From Streptomyces sp. NBC_00285 (GTDB lineage: Bacteria; Actinomycetota; Actinomycetes; Streptomycetales; Streptomycetaceae): DNA of 64,000 nucleotides. Positions 1 through 7,872 of the stretch are shown here, in pieces. Positions within the stretch are counted from its first letter, which is position 1. Each line of letters starts with the position of its first letter. The stretch spans positions 9,300,001 through 9,364,000 of the forward strand of contig NZ_CP108055.1 in the NCBI RefSeq assembly GCF_036174265.1, read 5' to 3'. The notes beneath the pieces were generated by a model. That model saw only the letters and a list, made by a program, of their open reading frames with translations, was not told where the DNA came from and did not search any database. A program made the translations under genes and the position numbers.

Positions 1-1
1 C

Positions 2-922
2 CCGCGCACCGCGGTCTGCGGCGGCCTCGCGCTCGCCGCGGTCTTCGCCGAGGCCGGGCTGCCCGAGGGCCTGCTGCACGTCCTGCCCGGCGGCCCGGAC
101 GTCGGCCAGGCCCTGGTCGCCGACCCGCGCGTGCCGGTCATCTCCTTCACGGGATCGACCGCCGCGGGCCGCGCGGTGGGAGAGGCCGCCGGCCGCCATC
201 TCAAGCGCGCCCACCTGGAACTCGGCGGCAACTCCGCCCTGATCGTCCTGGAGGACGCCGACCTCGAAGCCGTGATCTCCACGGCCGCCTGGGGGTCGTT
301 CTTCCACCAGGGCCAGATCTGCATGACCACGGGCCGCCACCTCGTCCACGCCTCGCTGTACGAGGAGTACGTCGAGCGGCTGGCCGCCAAGGCCGACTCG
401 CTCGCCGTCGGCGACCCGAACCTGGAGCAGGTCCACCTCGGCCCGATCATCGACGACAACCAGCTCGCCAAGATTCGCGGCCTGGTCGAGGCCAGCACCG
501 CACAAGGCGCCAAACTGGCCGCCGGCGGCACCCACGACAAGCTCTTCTACCGCCCCACGGTCCTGGCGGGCATCGACGACAGCACACCCGCCTACGCGGA
601 GGAGGTCTTCGGCCCCGTCGCGCCGGTCCGGTCCTTCAGCACGGTCGACGAGGCCGTCGCCCTGGCCGCGGCCGGGCCGTACGGTCTCTCGCTCGGCATC
701 GTCACCGGCGACGCGGCCCGCGGTCTCGACCTCGCGCAGCGCATCCCGACCGGCATCGTGCACATCAACGACCAGACGGTGAACGACGAGGCCGTAGCGC
801 CCTTCGGCGGCATCGCCGCCTCCGGCACCGGCGCCCGCTTCGGCGGCGAGGCCAACCTGGAGGCCTTCACCGACGTGCGCTGGACGACGGTCCGCGCTGA
901 CGTGGCGACGTACCCCTTCTAG
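2..922 (+). CDS. Aldehyde dehydrogenase, 5' end cut by the window edge
   Basis: This is the C-terminal two thirds of an NAD(P)-dependent aldehyde dehydrogenase, which oxidises an aldehyde to the carboxylic acid. The reading frame is open from base 2. It shows the Rossmann motif FTGSTAAGR, the general-base motif LELGGN, and the catalytic Cys in GQICMTTG (codon at 320-322). The EVFGPV and PFGG motifs follow in the expected order. The ending resembles the benzaldehyde/vanillin dehydrogenase branch, but the substrate cannot be read from sequence. The start lies upstream of the window. It converges on the thioredoxin gene. Confidence 0.93.
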   Translation, partial: PRTAVCGGLALAAVFAEAGLPEGLLHVLPGGPDVGQALVADPRVPVISFTGSTAAGRAVGEAAGRHLKRAHLELGGNSALIVLEDADLEAVISTAAWGSFFHQGQICMTTGRHLVHASLYEEYVERLAAKADSLAVGDPNLEQVHLGPIIDDNQLAKIRGLVEASTAQGAKLAAGGTHDKLFYRPTVLAGIDDSTPAYAEEVFGPVAPVRSFSTVDEAVALAAAGPYGLSLGIVTGDAARGLDLAQRIPTGIVHINDQTVNDEAVAPFGGIAASGTGARFGGEANLEAFTDVRWTTVRADVATYPF

Positions 923-932
923 TAAGTACGCG

Positions 933-955
933 AGCCCGTCGGAGTGCGGCGGGCT
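933..955. terminator. Weak stem-loop between convergent genes
   Basis: A 6-bp inverted repeat, AGCCCG (933-938) and CGGGCT (950-955), sits between the aldehyde dehydrogenase stop and the thioredoxin stop and touches the latter. It is short and has no U-tract, so a terminator role is only plausible. Confidence 0.3.
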
Positions 956-1340
956 ACTCGCCGTTCTGCTCTGCCTGGGCCTGCTGCTCGGCCACCGACT
1001 TGCGGACCTCGGCCATGTCCAGCTTGCGCGCCTGCCCGATGACGTCCGTCAGGGCGGACTCGGGCAGCGCGCCCGGCTGGGCGAACACGGCCACCTGGTC
1101 GCGGACGATCATCAGCGTCGGGATCGACTGGATGCCGAAGGCCGCGGCCAGCTCCGGCTGCGCCTCGGTGTCCACCTTGCCGAACACCAGGTCGGGGTTG
1201 TCTCCGGCGGCCTTCTCGTAGACCGGTGCGAACTGGCGGCATGGCCCGCACCAGGCCGCCCAGAAGTCGATCAGGACGAATTCGTTCTCCGTGACCGTCT
1301 GGTCGAAGTTCTCCTTGGTGAGCTCCACGGTGCTGCTCAT
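954..1340 (-). CDS. trxA: Thioredoxin
   Basis: A 128-residue cytoplasmic thioredoxin that reduces protein disulfides, normally recharged by thioredoxin reductase. The active site WCGPC is at residues 30-34, the cis-proline motif SIPTLM follows, and the length is close to the usual size with a short charged Gln/Glu-rich tail. The ATG at 1340 is chosen because the protein then starts just before the first beta strand; the frame stays open far upstream on this strand, but that extension is a shadow of the oxidoreductase gene. It is likely a single-gene unit, one of several thioredoxins expected in an actinomycete. Confidence 0.93.
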   Translation of the reverse strand: MSSTVELTKENFDQTVTENEFVLIDFWAAWCGPCRQFAPVYEKAAGDNPDLVFGKVDTEAQPELAAAFGIQSIPTLMIVRDQVAVFAQPGALPESALTDVIGQARKLDMAEVRKSVAEQQAQAEQNGE

Positions 1341-1484
1341 GACGTGATCCCTCTTCCTGGTCTCGGAGCGAAGCCGTCGGCACAACACGGCCGCCGGGCC
1401 GGGTATTCCACAGCTGTCACCACTCGGTGTGCGGCGCGCGTACCCGTGGTGGCCCGCGCGCACACCACCCACCAGACTGGTCCC

Positions 1485-2924
1485 ATGACGGAAACGGAAA
1501 ACATCGCCCACACCACCTACGACGTAGTGGTGCTCGGCGCCGGACCCGTGGGGGAGAACGTGGCCGACCGGACCCGCGCGGCCGGCCTCTCCACCGCGGT
1601 CGTGGAGAGCGAACTGGTCGGCGGAGAGTGCTCCTACTGGGCCTGTATGCCCAGCAAGGCCCTGCTGCGGCCGGTGATCGCACAGGCGGACGCGCGCCGC
1701 CTGCCGGGTCTGAGCGCCTCGGTGCAAGCCCCCCTCGACGCGGCAGCGGTCCTCGCGCGCCGGGACTACTTCACCTCGAACTGGAAGGACGACGGCCAGG
1801 TCGGCTGGCTGGACAGCATCGGCGCGGATCTCCACCGCGGCCACGGCCGCCTCACCGGCGAGCGCACGGTGACGGTCACCGGCCCCGACGGCGTGCGCAA
1901 GGTACTGACCGCCCGGCACGCCGTGGCCGTCTGCACCGGCACCCGGGCCGTCCTGCCCGACCTGCCGGGCCTGGACGAGATCAAGCCGTGGACCAGCCGC
2001 GAGGCCACCAGCGCCCAGTCGGCGCCCGGACGCCTCGTCGTGGTCGGCGGGGGAGTGGTCGCCACCGAGATGGCCACGGCCTGGCAGGCCCTCGGCTCCC
2101 GGGTCACGCTCCTGGTGCGCGGCAAGGGCCTGCTCAACCGCATGGAGCCGTTCGCGGGCGAACTCATCGCAGAGGCGCTCACCGAGGCGGGCATCGACGT
2201 CCGCACCGGCACCTCGGTCGGGTCGGTCACCCGCGAGAACGGCACCGTCGTGGTCGTCACCGGCACCGGCGACCGCATCGAGGCCGACGAAATCCTCTTC
2301 GCCACCGGCCGCGCACCGCGCACCGACGACATCGGCCTGGACACGATCGGCCGGGATCCCGGCGCCTGGCTGGAGGTCGACGACAGCCTCCGCGTCACCG
2401 GCAGCGACTGGCTCTACGCGGTCGGCGACGTCAACCACCGCGCGCTCCTCACCCACCAGGGCAAGTACCAGGCCCGTATCGCGGGCGCCGCCATCGCCAC
2501 CCGCGCCTCGGGCGCCTCGGTCCAGACGGACCCCTGGGGCGCCCACGCCGCGACCGCCGACCACGACGCCGTACCCCAGGTCGTCTTCACCGACCCCGAG
2601 GCGGCCTCCGTGGGCCTCTCCCTGGCCGAGGCCGAACAGGCGGGCCACCGCGTGCGCGCCGTCGACTACGACCTGGCGAACGTCTCCGGCGCGAGCCTGT
2701 ACGGCGAGGGCTACCGCGGCCGGGCCCGCATGGTCGTCGACCTGGAACGCGAGATCCTGCTCGGCGTCACCTTCGTCGGCCCCGGCGTCGGCGAACTGAT
2801 CCACTCCGCGACGATCGCGGTCGCGGCCCAGGTCCCGATCAGCAGGCTGTGGCACGCGGTCCCGTCCTACCCGACCATCAGCGAGGTGTGGCTGCGCCTG
2901 CTGGAGGCCTACCGGGACAACTAG
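1485..2924 (+). CDS. FAD-dependent pyridine nucleotide-disulfide oxidoreductase (Lpd/mercuric reductase type)
   Basis: A 479-residue flavoprotein of the dihydrolipoamide dehydrogenase/glutathione reductase family. An N-terminal FAD motif (VLGAGPVGE) precedes a redox-active disulfide, C49-SYWA-C54. A second Rossmann motif (VVGGGVVATE) binds NAD(P)H, and a C-terminal dimerisation domain carries the catalytic His-Glu pair in HAVPSYPTISE. The YW inside the CxxxxC loop differs from true lipoamide dehydrogenases (usually LNVG), so the disulfide substrate is unknown. No 2-oxoacid dehydrogenase genes are nearby. The ATG at 1485 puts the FAD motif at about residue 13, as is usual. Confidence 0.88.
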   Translation: MTETENIAHTTYDVVVLGAGPVGENVADRTRAAGLSTAVVESELVGGECSYWACMPSKALLRPVIAQADARRLPGLSASVQAPLDAAAVLARRDYFTSNWKDDGQVGWLDSIGADLHRGHGRLTGERTVTVTGPDGVRKVLTARHAVAVCTGTRAVLPDLPGLDEIKPWTSREATSAQSAPGRLVVVGGGVVATEMATAWQALGSRVTLLVRGKGLLNRMEPFAGELIAEALTEAGIDVRTGTSVGSVTRENGTVVVVTGTGDRIEADEILFATGRAPRTDDIGLDTIGRDPGAWLEVDDSLRVTGSDWLYAVGDVNHRALLTHQGKYQARIAGAAIATRASGASVQTDPWGAHAATADHDAVPQVVFTDPEAASVGLSLAEAEQAGHRVRAVDYDLANVSGASLYGEGYRGRARMVVDLEREILLGVTFVGPGVGELIHSATIAVAAQVPISRLWHAVPSYPTISEVWLRLLEAYRDN

Positions 2925-2963
2925 GACGTGCTTCGAATGTGGTGTCGTCCGACGTGGGGCGGG

Positions 2964-2994
2964 CCCGACTACGCGGCGCGCGTGCGCAGTCGGG
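2964..2994. terminator. Stem-loop between convergent genes
   Basis: The arms CCCGACT (2964-2970) and AGTCGGG (2988-2994) form a 7-bp perfect stem, extended inside by GC pairs after one mismatch. It lies between the stops of two converging genes, where a bidirectional terminator is expected. Confidence 0.5.
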
Positions 2995-3010
2995 ACGTTC
3001 GCGGCACGCT

Positions 3011-3658
3011 CTATCGGGGCAGGTCGAAGCCCAGGGACGCGGCCGCCTGCTCCGGCGTCGGCTGCGTCCAGCGCTCGGCCATCGCCTCGTTCGAGGACAG
3101 TGAGCGCAGCTCCGCGCGGTCGAGGTAGAGCATGCCGTCCAGGTGGTCCGTCTCGTGCTGGACGATGCGGGCGGGCCAGCCGGTGAACACCTCGTCCAGC
3201 GGGCGCCCGTTCTCGTCCTCACCGGTCAGCCGCACCTCGGCGGGCCGCGCCACCACCGCCTGCCAGCCCGGCACGCTCAGACAGCCCTCGAAGAATCCGA
3301 CCCGCTCGGTGCCGACCGGTTCGTACGACGGATTGACGAGCACCCGGAAGGGCTGAGGGACGCGTCCGCGCGCCAGGCGCACCTCCTCCGGTACCGGCGC
3401 GGGATCCTCGATCACCGCGATCCGCAAGGGCACCCCGACCTGAGGGGCGGCGAGCCCGACGCCGGGCGCCGCGTGCATCGTGACGCGCAGGGCCTCGACG
3501 AAGCGGGGAAAGAGGGTGTCGTCCAGCTGACCGTCGTACGGCTGGATGCCTTGTCGCAGCACCGGATCGCCGGCCGCGACGATCGGTAGCGGGCCGTCCG
3601 TGGTGAGGAGTTCCTCGACCAGTTCGGCAAGGGGCCTGCGGTGACTCGGAGTTGCCAT
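3011..3658 (-). CDS. def: Peptide deformylase
   Basis: A 215-residue metalloenzyme that removes the N-formyl group from new proteins. All three family motifs are present: GVGLAAPQV (residues 66-74), EGCLSVPG with metal ligand Cys126, and HETDH with ligands His168 and His172 and catalytic Glu169. The ATG at 3658 gives a normal N-terminus; the same frame runs on upstream through the divergent gene's leader, which is unlikely to be coding. Streptomyces genomes usually have several def copies, and this one stands alone rather than beside fmt, so it may be an accessory copy. Confidence 0.93.
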   Translation of the reverse strand: MATPSHRRPLAELVEELLTTDGPLPIVAAGDPVLRQGIQPYDGQLDDTLFPRFVEALRVTMHAAPGVGLAAPQVGVPLRIAVIEDPAPVPEEVRLARGRVPQPFRVLVNPSYEPVGTERVGFFEGCLSVPGWQAVVARPAEVRLTGEDENGRPLDEVFTGWPARIVQHETDHLDGMLYLDRAELRSLSSNEAMAERWTQPTPEQAAASLGFDLPR

Positions 3659-3777
3659 CGCGCCAGGATGCCACGACACATCTGTGTGACGCAGGTCACT
3701 GCACCTCCCGGGAACTCGGCGCCGGCTTCCTCCGACTACTGGACCGCTACCGTCCCCAGCCCCCGGAGAAGTCGCCG

Positions 3778-5208
3778 ATGTCCATCGTTCCCCCGACGTC
3801 CCCCCCTTCCGGCTCCGCTCCCACCGGGGAACCCCCGACGGACGAGACCCCGCAACCGGCCGCTCCGGTACCTGCCCGCGGCAGTTGGGCCCCGCTGCGC
3901 CCGCTCGTGCTGCGTCTGCACTTCTACGCCGGCGTGTTCGTCGCACCCTTCCTGCTCATCGCCGCCGTCACCGGCTTCCTGTACGCCGGCTCCTTCCAGG
4001 CCGAGAAGATCGCCTACCGTGACGAGATGACCGTCTCCGCCGTCGGCGACAGCAAGCTGCCCATCTCCGAGCAGGTCACCGCCGCACGCAAGGCCCACCC
4101 CGAAGGCACCGTCTCTGCCGTGCGGCCCTCTCCCGAGGACGACGCGACGACCCGGGTGATGCTGTCGGGCGTCAAGGGAGTCGACCCGACCCACACCCTC
4201 GCGGTGTTCGTCGACCCGTACACCGGGAAGGTCCAGGGCGCGCTGGAGCAGTACGGTTCCAGCGGAGCGCTTCCGCTGCGGACCTGGATCAGCGAACTGC
4301 ACCGCAATCTGCACCTCGGCGAAACCGGCCGCCTCTACAGCGAGTTCGCCGCGAGCTGGCTGTGGGTGATCGCCGGCGGCGGCATCGTGCTGTGGTTCAC
4401 CCGCCGCCGTGCCCTGCGCAAGGTCCGCGGCACCAGCGGGCGGCGCCGCACCCTCGGGCTGCACGGCAACATCGGCGTGTGGGCCGCGGCCGGTTTCTTC
4501 TTCCTGTCGGCGACCGGACTGACCTGGTCGACGTACGCCGGCGCGAACATCGACGAACTGCGCACCTCGCTGGGGCAGTCCACCCCGTCGGTCTCCTCGG
4601 CGGCGGGCGGCGACCACTCGGGACACGGCGCGTCCACCTCGGCCGGGGACGCCGAGCACGGCGTCGGACTCGACAAGGTGCTGGCCGCCGCCCGCACGGA
4701 GGGACTCGGCGACCCCGTCGAGATCGTTCCGCCCGCCGACGAGTCGTCCGCCTATGTCGTACGGCAGGTGCAGCGCAGCTGGCCCGAGAAGCAGGACGCG
4801 GTCGCGGTCGACCCGACCAGCGGCGAGGTCACCGACGTGCTGCGGTTCGCCGACCACCCGTTCCTCGCCAAGCTCACCCGGTGGGGCATCGACCTGCACA
4901 CCGGCCTCCTGTTCGGCCTGGCCAACCAGATCGCCCTGATGCTCCTCGCGCTGTCGCTGGCCTTGCTGATCGTGTGGGGCTACCGCATGTGGTGGCAGCG
5001 CGGCCGGGGCTCCTCCTTCGGCCGGCCCATCCCGCGCGGCGCCTGGCAGCAGGTACCGCCACAGATCCTGGTTCCGGGCGTGGTCGTCGTCGCCCTCGTC
5101 GGCTACTTCGTACCGCTGCTCGGCATACCGCTGGCCGGCTTCATCGTCGCCGACGTGATCCTCGGTGAGATCGCGCACCGGCGGGGGAAGGGCCCGGCGG
5201 CGGTCTGA
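3778..5208 (+). CDS. PepSY domain transmembrane protein
   Basis: A 476-residue inner-membrane protein. After a proline-rich cytoplasmic N-terminus, a first membrane helix lies near residues 45-65 (RLHFYAGVFVAPF start, typical of PepSY_TM proteins). An extracytoplasmic PepSY region follows, then helices near residues 195-210 and 235-255, a second His-rich outer loop (DHSGHG), and three C-terminal helices. Relatives (PiuB-like) are linked to iron or reductive metal uptake, but no siderophore gene is adjacent, so the role is open. The ATG at 3778 has GGAGAAG just upstream. Confidence 0.87.
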   Translation: MSIVPPTSPPSGSAPTGEPPTDETPQPAAPVPARGSWAPLRPLVLRLHFYAGVFVAPFLLIAAVTGFLYAGSFQAEKIAYRDEMTVSAVGDSKLPISEQVTAARKAHPEGTVSAVRPSPEDDATTRVMLSGVKGVDPTHTLAVFVDPYTGKVQGALEQYGSSGALPLRTWISELHRNLHLGETGRLYSEFAASWLWVIAGGGIVLWFTRRRALRKVRGTSGRRRTLGLHGNIGVWAAAGFFFLSATGLTWSTYAGANIDELRTSLGQSTPSVSSAAGGDHSGHGASTSAGDAEHGVGLDKVLAAARTEGLGDPVEIVPPADESSAYVVRQVQRSWPEKQDAVAVDPTSGEVTDVLRFADHPFLAKLTRWGIDLHTGLLFGLANQIALMLLALSLALLIVWGYRMWWQRGRGSSFGRPIPRGAWQQVPPQILVPGVVVVALVGYFVPLLGIPLAGFIVADVILGEIAHRRGKGPAAV

Positions 5209-5217
5209 GGCGCGGAC

Positions 5218-5247
5218 GGGCCCGGTTTCCGAGCGGAAACCGGGCCC
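5218..5247. terminator. Strong bidirectional terminator hairpin
   Basis: A perfect 13-bp inverted repeat, GGGCCCGGTTTCC (5218-5230) and GGAAACCGGGCCC (5235-5247), with a 4-base loop, sits between the PepSY gene and the convergent TPR gene. Confidence 0.85.
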
Positions 5248-5262
5248 ATGTGTGCGTGGGGG

Positions 5263-5604
5263 TCACTCGAAGTCGCCCGCCAGTGCCGACGCCAGGCGCA
5301 GGTGCGGCTCGGCCTCTTCGTGCCGGCCCTGGCGCTCCAGCGTGCGCCCGAGCATCAGCCGGGCGTACTGCTCGACCGGGTCGCGCTCGACGATCACCCA
5401 CAACTCGCGCTCGGCGCGACGCAGTTGGGCCGAGTGGTAGTAGGCGCGCGCCAGCAGCAGCCGGGGTCCGGTCTGCTCCGGCACCTCCTCGACCAACCCG
5501 CCCAGGACCCGGGCTGCCGTGGAGTACTCCTTGGCGTCGAAGAACATCTGCGCGCGCTCCCAGCGCTCCGCCGGTGTTCCGTGGTCGTAGTACGTCGTCT
5601 CCAC
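5263..5604 (-). CDS. Tetratricopeptide repeat protein
   Basis: A small, soluble, alpha-helical protein of about 113 residues with two to three TPR-like helix pairs (for example GRTLERQGRHEEAEPHLRLA). TPRs mediate protein contacts; no partner is evident. The GTG at 5604 is preferred because GGGAGG lies just upstream. A longer form from an ATG at 5652 would add 16 residues but has no visible ribosome site. It is separated from the next gene pair by about 55 bases. Confidence 0.8.
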   Translation of the reverse strand: METTYYDHGTPAERWERAQMFFDAKEYSTAARVLGGLVEEVPEQTGPRLLLARAYYHSAQLRRAERELWVIVERDPVEQYARLMLGRTLERQGRHEEAEPHLRLASALAGDFE

Positions 5605-5659
5605 TGGTGGCCTCCCTCGGTCACGACGCCACAACGGGCCCAGGTGGTTCAATATTCCA

Positions 5660-6106
5660 CTACTTGGCCAGGCCGGCGAGCTCCTTGTCGGCGCGCTCGG
5701 TGATGAGGCTCAGCACACGACCGGCGACGGCGAGGTCCTCCGTGGGGATACCGGCGTAGACCCGGGCGGAGATGGGGGCGGTCTCGGCGGACGTCCGGGC
5801 GTACAGCTCGCGACCGGCGTCCGTGATCCGTACCAGGGACGGCCCTTCGGGGGCCAGCAGGTGTGCGGCGATCAGCCCGTCGAGGACGGAGTGCGCCTCC
5901 GTAGCGTCGATCTTGAGGGCTCCGACGACGGCCCCGGCGACACCGTCCCGCTCGACCGGCCCCTCGGCGACGGCGACCAGGCGGAGTGTGACGGACTGCT
6001 GAAAGGTGGCGCCGTGCCGGGCCAGCACGTTCTCGAGCAGGGCGCGCCCCGCGTAGTGGGCCAGGGCGATGACGCGAGGATCCAGCAGGGGAGTGGCGGT
6101 GGTCAT
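5660..6106 (-). CDS. MarR-like winged-helix protein, partner of the adjacent MarR regulator
   Basis: A 148-residue protein with a helix-rich N-terminus and a short winged-helix-like centre (DATEAHSVLDGLIAAHLLAPEG, then an ITDAGRELYAR wing resembling the MarR TEEGRE strand). It probably reads as a degenerate MarR protein. It overlaps the upstream MarR gene by 4 bases (ATGA), so the two are translationally coupled and may form a heteromer. The DNA-binding helix is less convincing than in its neighbour. No other function is suggested by the sequence. Confidence 0.75.
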   Translation of the reverse strand: MTTATPLLDPRVIALAHYAGRALLENVLARHGATFQQSVTLRLVAVAEGPVERDGVAGAVVGALKIDATEAHSVLDGLIAAHLLAPEGPSLVRITDAGRELYARTSAETAPISARVYAGIPTEDLAVAGRVLSLITERADKELAGLAK

Positions 6107-6585
6107 GACTGCTCCTTGAGGTTCTCGTTCGTCGGGTCGAGCGGTACGTCGAGCAGGGTCGTCAGCTCGCGCGTGAACTCCTGTGTGCGTGCGCCGCCCA
6201 GGCCCCCGAGCGGCGCCAGCAGTTGCTCCAGGAGGCCATGGATGACCTCGATGGCCTGCCGGGTCCGCTCACGGCCCTCCTCGGTGAGCGCCAGCTGCAT
6301 CGCGCGCGGGTCGCGCGGGTCCCGGGTGCGCTCCACGAGGCCGGAGCTCTCCAGGGCGCGCGCCAGTTTGGAGACGTAGAGCGGTTCGAGGCCCGTCCGG
6401 TCGGCGAGGCGTCGCTGGCTGGGGCGTTCGCCGGCGCGCTGCATGCCGTACAGCGAGGCCACCAGCGAGTACTGGGCGTGGGTCAGGCCGAGCGGTGCCA
6501 CCGCGCGGTCGACCGCGACCCGCCACTTCATCGACAGTCGCCAGACCAGGAAACCGGGCGTCGCGCCCTCGGGTGCTGTACTCAT
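6103..6585 (-). CDS. MarR family transcriptional regulator
   Basis: A 160-residue MarR protein: a dimerisation helix, then a winged helix with recognition segment SQRRLADRTGLEPLYVSKLARALE and the wing DPRDPRAMQLALTEEG. MarR proteins usually repress their own operon and nearby genes and are released by small aromatic or phenolic ligands. A strong palindrome lies directly upstream (6593-6625). The divergent pirin gene starts about 190 bases away and could share control. The ATG at 6585 begins the only good frame. Confidence 0.9.
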   Translation of the reverse strand: MSTAPEGATPGFLVWRLSMKWRVAVDRAVAPLGLTHAQYSLVASLYGMQRAGERPSQRRLADRTGLEPLYVSKLARALESSGLVERTRDPRDPRAMQLALTEEGRERTRQAIEVIHGLLEQLLAPLGGLGGARTQEFTRELTTLLDVPLDPTNENLKEQS

Positions 6586-6592
6586 GACGGAT

Positions 6593-6625
6593 ACAGTACA
6601 TAGCTACTATGTCTATGGCTACTGT
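6593..6625. promoter_or_regulatory. MarR-type operator, nested inverted repeats
   Basis: Two inverted repeats lie just upstream of the MarR start codon: an outer pair, ACAGTA (6593-6598) and TACTGT (6620-6625), and an inner pair, ACATAG (6598-6603) and CTATGT (6607-6612). The AT-rich character in GC-rich DNA and the position 8-40 bases upstream of the start fit an autoregulatory operator. The match of protein to site is inferred. Confidence 0.7.
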
Positions 6626-6776
6626 TTTCCCGGACCGGCTGCGCACTGTCAGCGGACGCCGTGCGGATCGTTGGCGGAAGGCCTGCGCAAGGCCTGCGGG
6701 GCGTCCGCGGAGCATCCGCCTTAAGGGCCCGGGGACGGCCTGACGGGAGTCGCCGCACGGGTCTAGGTTGGGCGGT

Positions 6777-7742
6777 ATGAGCAATCTTGATCGTCAGGCG
6801 GTTCCCGCTCTGTGCGGCGGCCGCGGCTTCGTGGTGGCGGAACCCGTGCGTGAACTTCTCAGCCCTCGCCGCGTCAAGCTCGGCGAATCCAGCGAGGTGC
6901 GCCGACTGCTGCCCAACCTGGGCCGCCGCATGGTCGGCGCCTGGTGTTTCGTCGATCACTACGGTCCCGACGACATCGCCGACGAGCCGGGCATGCAAGT
7001 GCCCCCGCACCCGCACATGGGGCTGCAGACGGTGAGCTGGCTGCACCAGGGCGAGGTGCTGCACCGCGACTCCACCGGCGGCCTCCAGACGATCCGCCCC
7101 CGCGAGCTGGGCCTGATGACCTCCGGCCGTGCCATCAGCCACTCCGAGGAGAGCCCGCAGTCCCACGCCCGATACCTGCACGGCGCGCAGCTCTGGGTCG
7201 CCCTGCCCGACACCGACCGGCACACCGAACCGCACTTCGAGCACCACGCCGAACTGCCGCAGATCACGGCCCCGGGCCTGACGGCCACGCTCATCCTCGG
7301 CGACCTGGACGGCGCGCGGTCGCCGGGAACGGCGTACACCCCCATCGTCGGCGCCGACCTGACCCTCGCCCGCGGCGCGGACCTGCGCCTCCCGCTGGAA
7401 CCGGACTTCGAGTACGCCGTCCTGTCCATGTCCGGCGAGGCCCACGTGGACGGGGTGCCGGTCCTGCCCGGCTCGATGCTCTACCTCGGCTGCGGCCGCG
7501 CCGAACTCCCGCTGCGCGCCGAGTCGGACGCGAGCCTGATGCTCCTGGGCGGCGAGCCGTTCGAGGAGGAGCTCGTCATGTTCTGGAACTGGATCGGGCG
7601 CTCCCAGGCGGAGATCGAACAGGCCCGTGCGGACTGGATGACGGGTTCCCGCTTCGGCGAGGTGAAGGGGTACGACGGTGCCCCGCTGCCCGCGCCGGAG
7701 CTGCCGCCCCTGCCGTTGAAGCCCCGGGGGAGGGTGCGCTGA
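6777..7742 (+). CDS. Pirin family protein
   Basis: A 321-residue bicupin. The N-terminal cupin carries the pirin metal-ligand motif PPHPHMGLQTVSWLHQGE and the later SHSEESP segment; the C-terminal domain is the usual pirin_C. Bacterial pirins act as quercetinases or as regulators of metabolic enzymes; neither can be chosen here. The ATG at 6777 is preferred over one three codons upstream because it fits the alignment. It diverges from the MarR pair and is followed by a motif-bearing intergenic region. Confidence 0.88.
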   Translation: MSNLDRQAVPALCGGRGFVVAEPVRELLSPRRVKLGESSEVRRLLPNLGRRMVGAWCFVDHYGPDDIADEPGMQVPPHPHMGLQTVSWLHQGEVLHRDSTGGLQTIRPRELGLMTSGRAISHSEESPQSHARYLHGAQLWVALPDTDRHTEPHFEHHAELPQITAPGLTATLILGDLDGARSPGTAYTPIVGADLTLARGADLRLPLEPDFEYAVLSMSGEAHVDGVPVLPGSMLYLGCGRAELPLRAESDASLMLLGGEPFEEELVMFWNWIGRSQAEIEQARADWMTGSRFGEVKGYDGAPLPAPELPPLPLKPRGRVR

Positions 7743-7810
7743 CCCGCGATCCGGGCGCGGCTCGGGAGCGGGACGTAAATCGCCACCGTCGTGAACACGA
7801 CTCACTCTCC

Positions 7811-7848
7811 ATCTATCAGCTAACATAGAATAATTAGATAGATGAATA
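7811..7848. promoter_or_regulatory. AT-rich operator island upstream of an acyl-CoA dehydrogenase gene
   Basis: An AT-rich island contains the inverted repeat ATCTATC (7811-7817) and GATAGAT (7837-7843). The reverse strand over 7831-7848 reads TATTCATCTATCTAATTA and matches the motif repeated through the cluster. It ends about 25 bases before the start codon, as an operator overlapping the promoter would. Confidence 0.6.
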
Positions 7849-7872
7849 GCCTAGTGGTGGCGAGGAGCGGTC

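Noticed and set aside
1341..2855. A 500-residue N-terminal extension of thioredoxin on the minus strand
   Set aside because: The extension is antisense to the oxidoreductase gene and has low-complexity composition; thioredoxin begins normally at 1340.
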